In this document: positions 30,734 through 41,640 of the stretch, one piece after another
Layout: every line of letters starts with the position of its first letter
Position numbering within the stretch: position 1 is the first letter of the stretch
From: Aphanomyces cochlioides
Lineage: Eukaryota; Oomycota; Saprolegniomycetes; Saprolegniales; Verrucalvaceae
Direction: 5' to 3'
Assembly: GCA_019828595.1 (NCBI GenBank)
Contig: JAHQRK010000028.1
Coordinates: 744,001-808,000 of the forward strand
Length of the DNA stretch: 64,000 nt
The notes under the pieces: model-generated
What the model was told of the DNA's origin: nothing
What the model saw: the letters and a program-made list of their open reading frames with translations, nothing else
Databases searched by the model: none
Made by a program: the position numbers and the translations under genes

Positions 30734-31587
30734 ATGAGGTTCGCGGTGCCCCTTGTCTTCCTGGCGTCTCTCGCCTTGGCCCAAGACTTCTCGCAAGACA
30801 CGTCCGTCATGCGTGGTCTCTCTGAAAGCGCCATGGCCGAATGGAACATTCTCAATGACGACCGATCGCCGCTGCTAAACCGGCTGACAAGGCTGCTGCT
30901 CCAAAGTCAGTGGCCAAGACAACCTCTACGAAGGACAAAAAGAAGAAGTCTTCGGATACGAAGAAGTTGACATCCAAGGCTCGTGTCAAGAAGGCTGGAG
31001 ATAAGAAGAAGGTGACTGCCAAGAAGACTGGTACCAAGAAGGGCGTGAAGAAGGGAGGCAAGAAGGGTGCCAAGAAGCGCGTCTCTAAGAAGAGTCGTGC
31101 TGCCCGTGGTAAGGCCGCTCGTACCAAGAGGGCTCGTTCTAGGGCTGCCCGTGGTAAGGCCGCTCGTACCAAGAGGGCTCGTTCTAGGGCTGCCCGTGGT
31201 AAGGCCGCTCGTACCAAGAGGGCTCGTTCTAGGGCTACCCGTGGTAAGGCCGCTCGTGCCAAGAGGGCCCGTTCTAGGGCTGCCCGTGGTAAGGCCGCTC
31301 GTGCTAAGAGGGCCCGTGGCAGGGCTGCCCGTGCTAAGGCTCTCCGTGCCAAAAAGTCTGGCGCCAAGAAAGCTGCCCATGACAAGAAGGTTGGAGCCAA
31401 GAAGGCAGCCCGTGCCAAGAAGGCTGGCGCTAAAAAGGCTGCTCTTGCCAAGAAGGAAGCTGCTGCGAAAGCCGACGGCAAGAAGAGTGAGACAAGAAGA
31501 CGGAGACCAAGACGTCTGACTCGTCTAAATTGTAAACTGGCGAAGTCTTCGAGGAAGAGTCGCATAGATGCAAAAGAGATTTCTTGA
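30734..31587 (+). pseudogene. Secreted basic repeat protein, subtype A (A4), frameshifted
   Basis: The ATG at 30734 starts a signal peptide and block almost identical to A1 ('MRFAVPLVFLASLALA', 'QDTSVMRGLSE'). Compared with A1, ten bases are missing between 30868 and 30869, so the frame shifts inside the 'RSLL' motif and stops at 30970. The tail is still fully open in the other frame to 31587. It has five 45-bp units encoding 'RAARGKAARTKRARS' (about 31098-31330) and a Lys/Ala-rich end. A long open tail behind a single small deletion means a very recent loss or an assembly error. The tail is Arg/Ala-rich, unlike the Lys/Thr-rich A1. Confidence 0.75.
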
Positions 31588-32290
31588 ACAGGAAGCTTTG
31601 TGTCTTGTAGTCGACTCACCTGGGAGATCATCATGTCCATGACTCAATGCATATCATGGACAACGTACGGCAATTCCTTGCATCATTGTCTCGAGTCATT
31701 TCACACATGGACCAGCCACCTCGAGTGTTCCTCAGCAGCCTCGGCTTGCTAGTTGCGGGGGAATTTCGAGGTTGTGACTCGTCTGAAGAGAGATCCAAGT
31801 CACTGCCGGGACTTAAACAAGATGGAAACCCTCCTAGGCATCTACGATGAAGAGCTTGATCATCCACAGTTTTGCCCCCATGTTTGAGCTCTGGATTATA
31901 GCTCTCCTTGGACTACTGCTGGTGCAATGCATGATCTAGAAGTCATCAGAGTTGAACGCAGTGCAGCTAGACCAACGTGGTTGAGCAAAGTCGAGTGAAA
32001 ATAAACTGGCTGTCGTGTTGCCAAACCCAGAGCACAATTGTTGAGGTCCACGCAACGCCGTGTTCGGGATTGCCTCTCGTCTCCTACGTAGTCAGACGAG
32101 GTTTCTTCACCATGCCGTGAGACTCGTAGCTCTGAACTCTGGCTAAGGCAGACGCAAAGCCAGCGACAGCACCATCCCAAGCTGCAGATTGTATTCAATC
32201 TGTCTAGAATTGTCCACCCAGTTAGTTGGCTGCACCCCACGCCGATTCCAACTGTCCTTTCTAGCCACAACTCGGAAGTCACTGACGATC
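31588..32290. other. Intergenic DNA with partial B-type upstream block
   Basis: The right half (about 31960-32290) matches the leader region of the B genes (for example TTGGCTGCACCCCA at 32228) but lacks the TCGATCGATCGA palindrome. No gene. Confidence 0.5.
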
Positions 32291-33123
32291 GTGAGGCCTA
32301 TGAGTTGCAGAAAGACACTCCCGGCGTGCGCGTCCTCTCTGAAGACCTTGCCAAGGACTGGAATACTGCTGACGCCGAATGTTCGCTCTGAGCGCTGTCG
32401 CCAATACTTTTGGCTTGGTACCGACCGCTCCGTTGCCTCGAAAGGCTGCAGATCCCTTGGCTGTCCGGTCAACCTCGAACTTCAAACCGAGTGCGCATTC
32501 TGGCTGAAGAAACTACGGTGGGAGGTGGAACATATGCCCAAGAGCCCTCCTGGCTTGAAAAAAATCACGAAGAGCTCTGTACACAGTTCGATCTTTCGAA
32601 GGCTTCACAATGCTGACAACTTCTGCGGCCATGAGGGGATCGCCAAGCTTCAAAACCAGCGTTGAGGAGAGAAACAAGTGGTGAGTTGTCGACAAACCCC
32701 TCCAAGGACAACGTATTGAAGAATGGTGGGGGCTAACCGCCTGGTGTTCGAAGACCTGGTGACACGAAGGCTGCAGACAAGCGGACTGGTGCTTCCAGAG
32801 GTGGCACGAAGAAAACCCACTGGCAATTGAAGACCGTATGTCACTAGAGCTCGTACCAAACCGACTGGTGCTGAACGGCCTCCTGTCAAGAGAGCTGGAA
32901 TCCCGCATGATGGCGCTAGAAGGCCTGGTATCAAGAAGGCTGGAACCAAGCGCACTGGAGCCACAATACACGGTGCGACGAGAGATGGAACTCAGCCCAC
33001 TGGTGCTAAAAGGTCTGGTGTCAAGGAGTCTGGAGCCAAACCCACTGGGGCTAAACGTTCCGGCGCGAAGAGGGCTCCTACCAAACTGAATGGTGCTAAA
33101 AGGCCCCATGTCAAAGAAGGTTA
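32291..33123 (+). pseudogene. Secreted-family subtype B relic (B5)
   Basis: Aligned with B2/B6, the start codon is GTG (32291), most of the signal-peptide coding sequence is missing, and the 'DTPG.RVLSED' and 'DAECSL' regions follow in shifted frames with a TGA directly after. Further on, short frames still resemble the Pro/Gly/Lys middle ('ERPPVKRAGIPHDGARRPGIKKAG...') and the tail, with many frame changes. Clearly a decayed B copy sitting after A4, as B2 sits after A1. Confidence 0.7.
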
Positions 33124-33298
33124 GAACCCGGCTAACTGAAAAGTTATCCCTTAGACGGCGGAAGGTTCGATGCAAAAATGAATCAAATTTCACATACAAA
33201 TTTCAATACTAATTGTTTGCCATATGAAGTCAATACAGTGTACAAAAGAATGGCGCTCCTCCAAACCAACCACTGGGGACTTGTGACCTGTATCAAAC

Positions 33299-33470
33299 TT
33301 CTCTATTGTTATCCGGATAATTATCCGGATAGTAGTAAGGAAGTTCCCACGGATATCCGGATAGTAGTAAGGAAGTTTCCATGGATTTCCGGATATTCAT
33401 AGGGATGTTTCCATGGATTTCCGGATATTCATATGGATGTTTCCATGGATATCCACAGAACAAACTGAAA
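33299..33470. repeat. Array of short 'TCCGGAT' repeats inside the left Merlin end
   Basis: Units built from 'TTCCATGGATTTCCGGATATTC' variants (about 30 bp) recur five to six times between 33299 and 33470. Similar TCCGGATAATTATCC palindromes lie in the right end (about 34335-34405). They may be transposase-binding subterminal repeats. Confidence 0.65.
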
Positions 33471-33514
33471 TTGAATGCAACGAAAACTGTCATGTATTAG
33501 ATGTAGGTATTACG

Positions 33515-34177
33515 AATAGCTAATAGTGCCCGTGAGGACACCGACCCTTTTTCGTTCTGCGGTCGACACCGCCAAACAGCCAGCGGTCTTCGTGCTGGGT
33601 ACCGCGGCCATACTACGACTTTTTCTTGAGCGAGGTTTCGTCGATCTCAACGATTGAACCAACCCCTCCAATCTAATAACTCGTGAGAATTTATAGAATA
33701 TCATATTGCAGAGGTATCTTGACAGTGCATGCACGCATCTCGTCGGAGCAGATTTGGCGGCATTTCTTGCTCCATGTACTCACGGTCGTTTGGGATACCG
33801 GTATGTTAAAGACATCACACATTGCTTGTGATGACTTCATTGTTGCCCAGTAATACAGGATCCTGACAAGTAGAGCAATAAGCATGCTCGACTTGGCAAA
33901 GAATGAGCTGCTTCTGAGGCCACGCTCGGTTTCGCAACCCGCTCGATGGCAGCGCCATCACATCCGGGCCTTGCTGAGGTGCATTTCGTCGGAGCAATTA
34001 GGACAACTCATTTTATTACGAATTAGTCCTACCTAGTAATGGACTGAGTGTGATTCATCAACATATTGGACTTACTCTCATGCACCATTCTACAGCGGTG
34101 ATCTCGTTGACGGTTTCCTTCATGACCTCGTCGAACGTGTAGTCCGAGAGATCGGACAAGTCATACAGACTGTCCAT
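33515..34177 (-). pseudogene. Merlin (IS1595/ISXO2-like) transposase relic
   Basis: A first exon starts at the ATG at 34177 ('MDSLYDLSDLSDYTFDEVM...ITAVEWCMR') and ends at GTAAGT. The main frame opens with a zinc ribbon ('MSCPNCSDEMHLSK'...'CHRAGC'), then 'VFNIPVSQTTVSTWSKKCRQIC', then the catalytic signature 'IVEIDETSLKKKS' and 'WLFGGVDRRTKKG', typical of Merlin transposases. In-frame TGA (in the zinc ribbon) and TAG (after 'LKKKS') codons and an unresolved gap near 33690 make it non-functional. Confidence 0.7.
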
Positions 34178-34459
34178 TGCAAATTTGAAAATGCATGTCT
34201 TGTGAAGTGAATGGCCCTTATTGTTTGTGTTTAGTGGGGTTAGAATGGAGTGGTATCCTTTTTCTAAGTATATGAAATGGATGGTTCTCTGTCAGTGGCG
34301 CGCAACAGTGAGGGTCGATTGGAGTTGATAACGCATCCGGATAATTAATTATTTTATCCGGAAATATTGTTTGCTTGCATGTTGTTCGGATAATTATCCG
34401 GATTGTTTGATACAGGTCACAAGTCTCCAGTGGGGTTGGTTTGGAGGAGCGCCCGACAA

Positions 34460-34801
34460 AGGAAACACCGAGTTCTAGTCTCTGTGTGTAATTTGGCAAG
34501 TGGTCAGCAGGCATTTCGCCATCGGAGTCGCTGTCAATGACAAGCAATGAATAATGGCATAAAACACTCATTAATGGCAGATCGACACTCAAAAAAAAGA
34601 AGAATATTCGCTCGAGAATGTTGGTAAATGTTGGACAAAGTGGGTACCAAACGTTTCGTATTCGATCGAGACGCCTCCAAGTTCAAACATGTTATCGCCT
34701 GATGGTGAAACCAGACGAAAATCGGTGGGTGATGACAGGGCCAACTGCTTTTGGCCTCGATTTTGCCTTATAAAGTACCAGGCATGTATGGACGGGGCCA
34801 T
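34460..34801 (-). pseudogene. Unknown open frame truncated near the Merlin insertion
   Basis: The ATG at 34801 reads 'MAPSIHAWYFIRQNRGQKQLALS...GGVSIEYETFGTHF', shifts frame in a T8 run near 34592, and continues 'LVIDSDSDGEMPADHLPNYTQ' into the Merlin boundary. No domain recognised. It is co-directional with the SET gene behind it, so both may be accessory genes of one larger element. Confidence 0.3.
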
Positions 34802-34959
34802 GTCGTGGAGATAGCCATGGATCGGTCTTATTTAGTGTAAGAAAGTGCAGACATGCTAGGCATGCTCACACTGAAAGTCGAATCGACGACAAGATGTGAG
34901 GTCGATTGCTCGAAGTTTCTAGGTCTTTGAAACAAACTCATATTCTTACACAAAAGAAA

Positions 34960-36501
34960 TTAGTCGTCAATTAAATCGGTGGGAGGTGGGAGATAGGTCC
35001 CATCGCAAACTTCACATTGACACTCAATGCCCCACGTTGAGTCCATGTAGTGCAGGCTCAAAATGCAGCCCTTTTCCAGAGGCAGTCGAGAGACAGCCAT
35101 CAATCGTGGCTTCTTATCAACATACCATGTCTCGAAGCAACAATTGGGCAAACATGAATGATTAATAAATCGTGACGCATTGCCGTACTTGGTCGCATCC
35201 ACATACAGGTTGTCATCTTCGCGGGAAACACGCGCAATGTACCAAGCCAATTGCCCACGCCATTTTTCCTTGCGACATAGATAAGACTCTTTAGTGATGA
35301 GTTGGCCGACATATTCGATGATTTTGGTATCCTTCGGAACAGATCCATCGAGTCGTAAACCGAAACCAAAAGTTGGATCCACGACAATTGTGGTCTTGGG
35401 AAATCTTTTTGTTGAATGGCATTGTTTTAACAATGCTTGCCTGCACTGCACCGGTCAGACGCGCATTCGTGACGACTGTCCACATTGCTGCATTTACGCC
35501 AATCGGTACAAGGCGTGCGACGACTACAGCGGTAGCAGCGATCATTGTGGATTCCGCTATTATACTTGGAGCCACTTGAATATCTTGCCAATCGCGCTGG
35601 ACGTGCCTTGCTTGTTCGGCCTCTTAATGGCATGCTCTGGTCAATGTGAATGTAGCCCTTGCCGTATTCGTTTTCATTAACTGATTCGTAATCATTGTTT
35701 AATCGTGGACGCTTTCGTTTGGTAGCATCTATGCCGTCACTGTTTGGGGGGTATTCGTCAAGTATGTCTCCAAAAGTGCGCTGATTAAATGGGGTCTCAG
35801 TTTGTTGGTCAGTGAGCTGGTCGACGTGTTGATGAGCTTGTTGATCAGTGAGCTGGTCGACGTGTTGTCCAGCTTGTTGGTCAGTGAGCTCGTTGACGTG
35901 TTCTTCAGCTTGTTGGTCAGTGCGCTGGTCGACGTGTTGATGAGCTTGTTGGTCATTGAGCTGGTTGACGCGTTGTTCAATTTATTGGTCAGTGAGTTGA
36001 TGTACTTGTTGTTCATCTTGTTGGGCAGTGAGTTGATCGACGTGTTGTTGAGCTTGTTGGTCAGTCGCTGTGGGGAAATATCTCTCTGCAAAACGTGAAC
36101 AGAACTTCCGAATGTTGCCCGGTGTTTTCCAATCATCATGGTCCATATCACACCATTCTGGCCAGATGCGGCGTGCTTCCTTGCGCAAGTCAGCTTGATT
36201 GACTGGTTTTGGAGCTGCCTTTAGCCAGTCATACAGCTGTCCTTTCTTTTCATCGCTTGGCCTTTCTTTGGAGTACGCTACACGCTTTGATCGACCACGC
36301 ACGTGCTTCGAGCTACCATTCTCGACTTTGGCAATTTCGTCTGCCTTGGCTAACCACTTGTCGAACGTCGAGATTGTCACGCGGTGCATGCGGCTAAATT
36401 TGACCCTTAGTCATGCCTTCTTCTTTCTGTGCGTCCTTCCAGGCATCCAGGACCTCTTTCTTGAAGCTGTAAGGACGATGGATAGGTGCCTTTCTACTCA
36501 T
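34960..36501 (-). pseudogene. Helix-turn-helix / SET-domain methyltransferase fusion, decayed
   Basis: Reading from the ATG at 36501: 'MSRKAPIHRPYSFKKEVLDAW' and, after a frame change, 'MHRVTISTFDKWLAKADEIAK' form a psq-like helix-turn-helix. A CENP-B-like segment follows ('RRIWPEWCDMDHDDWKTPGN'), then a 12-residue Gln-rich tandem repeat (TDQQAxQHVDQL type, 35799-36066), a basic linker ('ATKRKRPRLNNDYE') and a Cys-rich AWS-like region. Last comes a SET domain with 'FGFGLRLDGSVP', 'YVGQLIT', 'NASRFINHSCLPNC' and a post-SET 'CQCEVC'. The SET core is a histone-lysine methyltransferase fold with its cofactor motif intact. Breaks: TAA at 35982, TAA before 'NNAIQQK', and frame changes near 35410 and 36400. 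The divergent neighbour is a MULE transposase. Confidence 0.65.
35799..36066. repeat. 36-bp tandem repeat encoding a Gln-rich linker
   Basis: About seven units of roughly 36 bp (plus-strand form TTGGTCAGTGAGCTGGTCGA...) with scattered substitutions. On the minus strand in the SET-fusion frame each encodes a 12-residue Gln/His/Asp unit. Confidence 0.85.
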
Positions 36502-36840
36502 TTGGAAATGGCAGATTGCCGAGTGAGAAAAATAAACGGATGGTAGTATTTCGACAAGGCGAGAAGCATTTAGAATTGGCGAGAAGCATTTAAAAGAGGA
36601 GAGTAGTATTTAGGACAGAAAGATTTGTTATACTTGTTTTTAGTATGAGCCCTTGTACCTCAAGTTGGAAGTACATTTCATTCGTAGATGTACGTATTGG
36701 CCACGGGGTGTCTAGTGAAATGGTTGGTGACGTGGCAGTGTGTACTAAACAGGACTTTTGTTTTAGGCAAGTCTCTGTAGGCTTGAAGGCCAGTCGTCCC
36801 TGTTTAGGATCAGTTGTACCATCTTCAACTAGGTGGCACC

Positions 36841-38997
36841 ATGAGATGCCGGAGTTTCGATTTTCCTGTGGAAAGCATGTTTGACTGGGCTGGACTCGTT
36901 GGCCTTCCCGGCACAATGCCTCCGATGGCTGCAGATGACGACGAGAATACTATGATGTATGACCAGCCCGATGTAACTTCTCTTTTACCAACAAGCAACG
37001 CAAATCTACCCATTGATGAAGGAAACACTGACTCGCTGGGGAACATGCTTATGTCTCTCCGTCGAAACGGAGGTGGTAGCGCTATGCGTCATGACTGGCG
37101 AGTGATGGGGGCATTTTCAAACTACAACCTCGCACGCGACTCAGTGGCCCTTGCGGTTATTTACTCGACGACCCAATGTACATGTACTATCTGCGAATAT
37201 CCTCGTCAACACTCGATGGTGGCACGATATTCACGTTGCAAATGCCAGCAAGCATGCACCAAGAAATTTCGCCTTCTAGAATGCCTTTCAAATCGCCATT
37301 GCGTTGTTGCAGTCACGGGGGAGTACGCTGATTGCGTCTTGCCGACACAAAAACTCATGACAAAAGTCCTACGAGCTGAAGCTGACGTCATGTTTAAAGA
37401 CGGCTTCATTCCTAGCCAAGCGCGCTCAAAGATGAAATCAAGTGTGTCTGTGGCCCAGCTTCCTACTCTGAAACATTTTCAAAATCGGTATAGATACTTC
37501 AGGCACCACAAAATGCTTGAAAACAATTGCCCCACCAAGATGGCGACGTTGCTCGTGGAAAAATGCTTCACTTGCGACGTGGAAGAAACAAAATATTTCT
37601 CGTTTGGATACGACGTCGCAAAGGGATACCCCGATATTGGCTATGGGGGTGACTCAGGCCCATTTATGGTTGGAGTCACCACAAAAGCGCTTCTTCACCA
37701 AATGAACCGCGACCCAAGTACGTTTATTTTCCACTGGGATGCAACATACAAGATCAACTCAAAGGCGTTTCCTGTTCTTATCTGTGGCATATCCGACGTT
37801 GCCCGTCAGTTCCATCCTGTTGCTTTCTTCCTGTTGAGCAAGGAGAGCCACAATGAGTACACGTGGGCCATGAATGAGCTACAAATGATCTATGAGGCAG
37901 TCGTTGGGTTGCCATTAAAGATCAAATACACCATGGCTGATGCAGCACAAGCTCCTTTGATCAGTATCCAAGCCTTTGCAGATGAGCTCGGTGTGGAAAA
38001 GATCCTAATGTGTTTTTACTATTGCGTGGCAAATGTCAAGAAAAAACTTGGAGGGGTGTCTATCATGACGAAAGGGCTCGTTTATCGCCACTTGTACAAC
38101 ATGCATTACTCTCGCAGTGAGGCAGAAATGCGACACCATTGGGCTTCGGCCCAAGATGCATGGTCCAGAGATGCCGTCTTGGTGCAGAAAGGGTTTGTGC
38201 CTTACTTCTCGGCGCAATGGGTCCACAGCGAATTCTCCGCGTGGCAAGTGTTTCACTCGCCAAGTGGTTTTTCAACGACGAACAATCCGTGCGAAACTTT
38301 CAACAAGCACTTCAAAGATGTCTACACGAATCGTCAAGTCCATGGACTGTGTGCCACATTGAATATTGTCGGTGGTGTTGCTGAAGACTACTCAACATTC
38401 AAGTCTCCCTCTTTCGCAATACGAGCAAGCCCTGGTTACAACTTGATGCGTCGCAGCCACCGCCTCAGAAAGTTTGGCTTGATAGAGGAAGTTTCGACCG
38501 ATGAGCTGTTTGAACTACCCGCTGGAGAAATATTGGTGAGAAGCATCGTCCCTACCAATGCCCTCAGGTTAGCATACGCGTTTGAGTATCGCTTCATGGA
38601 AGCTTCCCGAAAGGAAGCGAATGCTGCAATCCAAGCCGAAGCCGTTCCTAGCTCTACTGTGAGGGATCAAGATGCGGCAATCGCCAATGCTTACTACTAC
38701 AACTCGACAACAAACAATGCCCGCCATGAAGTTGTATGCAGCGGCAACCAGCAGCCATGGTATGGCTGGCGTGTGTGCACTTCACCAGGCAATCTCCGCT
38801 GTGAATGCAACTACTTCTACAAACACGCCCACTGTTGCCACCTTGTGTTCGCCCTGAACTTACAAGAAAAGGATATTTACGGGAATCCTTTGCCTCAGGG
38901 TACCTTCGACCGAGCAAACACAAGTCGACGACCGTCCAGCACGCGGTTTGGCGGGCGAAGTCGAAGCAGAGTTGGCGGTGCAATGTCCCTGCAGTAG
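36841..38997 (+). CDS. Mutator-like (MULE) transposase with SWIM zinc finger, intact
   Basis: The ATG at 36841 gives 718 residues ending 'GGAMSLQ'. The catalytic core shows 'FHWDATYKIN' (about 299), 'TMADAAQAP' (about 364) and 'NNPCETFNKHFK' (about 480), the D, D and E of MULE transposases. A C-terminal SWIM finger follows ('CECNYFYKHAHCCHLVFAL', about 652-670). A Cys-rich N-terminal region ('CTCTICEYPRQH...CKCQQACTKKF') may be a WRKY/FLYWCH-like DNA-binding domain. No frame breaks and no introns. It is divergent from the SET fusion, with about 340 bases between the starts. Terminal repeats could not be found. Confidence 0.9.
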   Translation: MRCRSFDFPVESMFDWAGLVGLPGTMPPMAADDDENTMMYDQPDVTSLLPTSNANLPIDEGNTDSLGNMLMSLRRNGGGSAMRHDWRVMGAFSNYNLARDSVALAVIYSTTQCTCTICEYPRQHSMVARYSRCKCQQACTKKFRLLECLSNRHCVVAVTGEYADCVLPTQKLMTKVLRAEADVMFKDGFIPSQARSKMKSSVSVAQLPTLKHFQNRYRYFRHHKMLENNCPTKMATLLVEKCFTCDVEETKYFSFGYDVAKGYPDIGYGGDSGPFMVGVTTKALLHQMNRDPSTFIFHWDATYKINSKAFPVLICGISDVARQFHPVAFFLLSKESHNEYTWAMNELQMIYEAVVGLPLKIKYTMADAAQAPLISIQAFADELGVEKILMCFYYCVANVKKKLGGVSIMTKGLVYRHLYNMHYSRSEAEMRHHWASAQDAWSRDAVLVQKGFVPYFSAQWVHSEFSAWQVFHSPSGFSTTNNPCETFNKHFKDVYTNRQVHGLCATLNIVGGVAEDYSTFKSPSFAIRASPGYNLMRRSHRLRKFGLIEEVSTDELFELPAGEILVRSIVPTNALRLAYAFEYRFMEASRKEANAAIQAEAVPSSTVRDQDAAIANAYYYNSTTNNARHEVVCSGNQQPWYGWRVCTSPGNLRCECNYFYKHAHCCHLVFALNLQEKDIYGNPLPQGTFDRANTSRRPSSTRFGGRSRSRVGGAMSLQ

Positions 38998-39232
38998 CAT
39001 GAATGTTGAAAATTCATAAGATCCATCGTTTTGCACAGATAACAATGGTAACCTAAATGTCAACCACAATAATGTCATGTCATGACAGTGAACAATACTA
39101 CACCGCAGTGATTTGAGCTGTTTTCATGTGAAAACCGTTCGCACAGGTAGTCAACTGGGGATGTATAGACTCAGTTGACCACCTCTCGCAAACTCTGTGT
39201 TCAAGTCGCTTCCATGTACACATGTCATGCAT

Positions 39233-39392
39233 GTTGAACGTAGTCAACTGAAACTCCATGAGCACAGTAGACATCCTACGAGCACAATGTCTCCTACATG
39301 AACCGCGGCTTAAGTAGCTTCCATTTAAGAAGTGTTGTGCTGGTAGAATGCAGTCGGAGATGATCATGGAGTTTCAGTTGACTGCATTCAAC
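39233..39392. repeat. Inverted repeat with 29-bp arms
   Basis: 39233-39261 and 39364-39392 are complementary except for two positions; the inner 20 bases (AGTCAACTGAAACTCCATGA) are perfect. Related single copies of AGTCAACTG and CTTCCAT lie nearby (39155, 39210). Possibly the end region of the MULE element or a small MITE. Confidence 0.75.
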
Positions 39393-40195
39393 AAACGAAG
39401 CGAATGGAAGCGGCTTGTATAGCAGCCCAGCGCGACCTCCGTCATTAGAGAAGCAATCGCCATAAAGCTATTCATCCGCGTGTGCACAGGGACATGCCTC
39501 TTGCACGAATGCAGTACGAGAAGCCTTCTAGTTTGTGATCATGGCTGGTTCATCAAGTGCCCGCCATGACCACTGACAGTTCGCTCCTTGTACTGCATTT
39601 GTGCAAGAGCAGGATGCACAATAGGATGAAAAGCTTTATGGCTACTGCAAATGCGCTTTCTAAGGCTTGCTTATAGTAGAATAGTCAGGTTCGACTCATG
39701 ACTTCTTCCTCTTAAGTAGCCATATCGCCTAATTCCTGCGCGTGAGTTGAATTCCAGCGCTTAGCTTTGACGATTCGTGTGTTGAAACGGTCTTCTACAT
39801 TTATCTGGACTTTGAGGTGATTGTTCACGACGTCGTAGTGTGAAAACACTCCATTGGATGGATGTATCAAACCTCTAGTCTTACGACTTCATTAGATTAA
39901 ACTCGATAGATAGGCCGCAAAACATTCAGGACGTCGTCTGCATCGATCTACCCATGGCAATCCAAATAATATGGCTTTCTTTTGTTGATGATATTAAAAT
40001 TTTCCTCTGTTAGATTTGAACCTGCAATATCCGGGTTCTTAATCTACTGTCTTAACATCGAGGCCTATTCACTCTCATATAAAATAACTGTTACATGTTG
40101 TTTAAATGACAATTGTCATATGACAGCATTTTTGTTCTAAACCGAAACGTTGGAAATAGTGTCGTGCATTTGAGATTTCGAAATATAAATTTTGC

Positions 40196-40217
40196 GGTCA
40201 TGACCCTGGTCATGACC
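40196..40217. repeat. Two GGTCATGACC palindromes 2 bp apart
   Basis: Perfect 10-bp palindromes at 40196-40205 and 40208-40217; partial copies (GGTCAT, GTCATGACC) recur near 40287, 40503 and 40538. Could be a protein-binding cluster or chance in transposon debris. Confidence 0.6.
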
Positions 40218-41640
40218 AAGAGAATAAATATCAGAGATATAGTTTACAAATTGGCTGTTATTGAATAAATATTCGAGATATATTTAACTCTGGTCATCAT
40301 ACTAATTTTAAGCTAATACAAACACTCGTTGTCATCACTCCTGCCAGGGCCAAGGCTATCATGCTCCATGATGAGAGCCATCTCGACTGCTAGAGCGGTC
40401 ATTACAAAGTTTACATGTCTTGTGATGCCTAATTTAAGGTTGAAAACAAGATTTTCGGTGTCCTATTGTGAAAGAAAAATGAAAAAACAGAATATTTTAT
40501 CCTGGTCATAAAACGACCAAAAATGAACTATTACCGCAGTCATGACCGAGAAATCTCCATATAGTTCCGAAAAATATATCTGCAAAATAACAAGGGCGCA
40601 AAGACAAAGAGTAGATTAATTTTCTGCGTTCTTTATTCAAAAGACGTTTGTAAACGCGTTCGCATCGTTGAATGTTCACAATGTTAAATAACATTCTTCC
40701 GATTGGTCGCACTTTAGGGTAAAGTTTAAAATAGAGTACCCTTTCAAAACCTTGAATATTGTATTCGAACTTGAGGAATATGTTTTAAAATAACCGACCC
40801 ATTTTAAAAGAATAAAAACAACCGATAGTTTCAAAACGTATTTAACAGGGTTTTTAAATAGCAAGTTCATTCAAAATTCAGCAAAAAACCTGTGAAACAG
40901 CATTCAGTAATTAATCACCTGTCAAGGGTTCGGACTTGACGGGAAGGGTTTAAAACTGGAGACCCATTTAAAATGCAAAAGAAAACTCTTTAAGAAAATG
41001 TCAATAGAAAAATCATCTATCAGGGGTTCGTCTGAACGAGAAGGGTTTAGAATAGGAGACCCATTTCTAACCCCAAAAACCCTCTAAAATGAATTTTCTG
41101 CATGAATCAAATTTGCAAGTATTGCCAGGCTAACACTATTGACGACAACGTCAATCCTCACACCATCAAATGTTCAGTGTACTGGCCCGAGTGTGCTGGG
41201 AAAAGTGAATCGGCAACACATGCCCTGAGATACGTTTCGCGTTTTTTACACTTTGGAGCGCCAATAGTGAGACTTTTTTCGCAGTTTTACATAGTTCTCG
41301 CTGTCAATGCTGTCAAGATAGTTTTCCATAAGGTGGTGCATGGTGTGTGTAATATGCACTGTATCCACCTCGAAAGTTGACTCTTCGTCATATGTTTCGT
41401 CGCGGGGATCACTCATTTTCAAAAGAATCGTTTCACCGACGTTTCAAACGCAACTAACATGTAGTTCATTCGATTGGTTAAAATAGTGGCTTTTCATAGA
41501 TATTTCTATATTTTCACCAATCAAAATAGTTTAAATTTTATATTATGAAAAAAACAATCAAAAATTTCATTTTGATGCAAATTTGCATCACCCGCCGTCG
41601 AAGGGATAGCAAAAAATCCCGTCGAAGCAAGGTGACAAAA

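Larger units (their letters stand above)
33252..34453 (-). mobile_element. Merlin element with about 45-bp inverted ends
   Basis: Inverted ends at 33252-33298 and 34407-34453 (outer GGCGCTCCTCCAAACCAAC) enclose a minus-strand transposase relic of the Merlin/IS1595 type. Flanks ACAAAAGAA (33242-33250) and ACAAAGGAA (34456-34464) could be a diverged 9-bp target duplication, which is the Merlin size, but they do not abut both ends exactly. Subterminal ATCCGGATA-type repeats are present inside both ends. Confidence 0.7.
38998..41640. other. 2.6-kb AT-rich non-coding interval
   Basis: No gene. Contains the inverted pair 39233-39261/39364-39392, a cluster of GGTCATGACC palindromes (40196-40217 and nearby) and a degenerate direct repeat of about 100 bp (about 40915-41010 and 41012-41085, both with GGGTTCG...GAAGGGTTTA...GGAGACCCATTT). 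Confidence 0.5.

Noticed and set aside
35805..36066. CRISPR-like array (36-bp repeats)
   Set aside because: Units are contiguous without unique spacers and encode a Gln-rich linker in the SET-fusion frame; the organism is eukaryotic.
40008..40080. tRNA-like sequence on the minus strand with a GGTTCAAATC B-box
   Set aside because: The T-stem and acceptor do not pair and no convincing anticodon arm forms; at most a decayed tRNA or SINE head.
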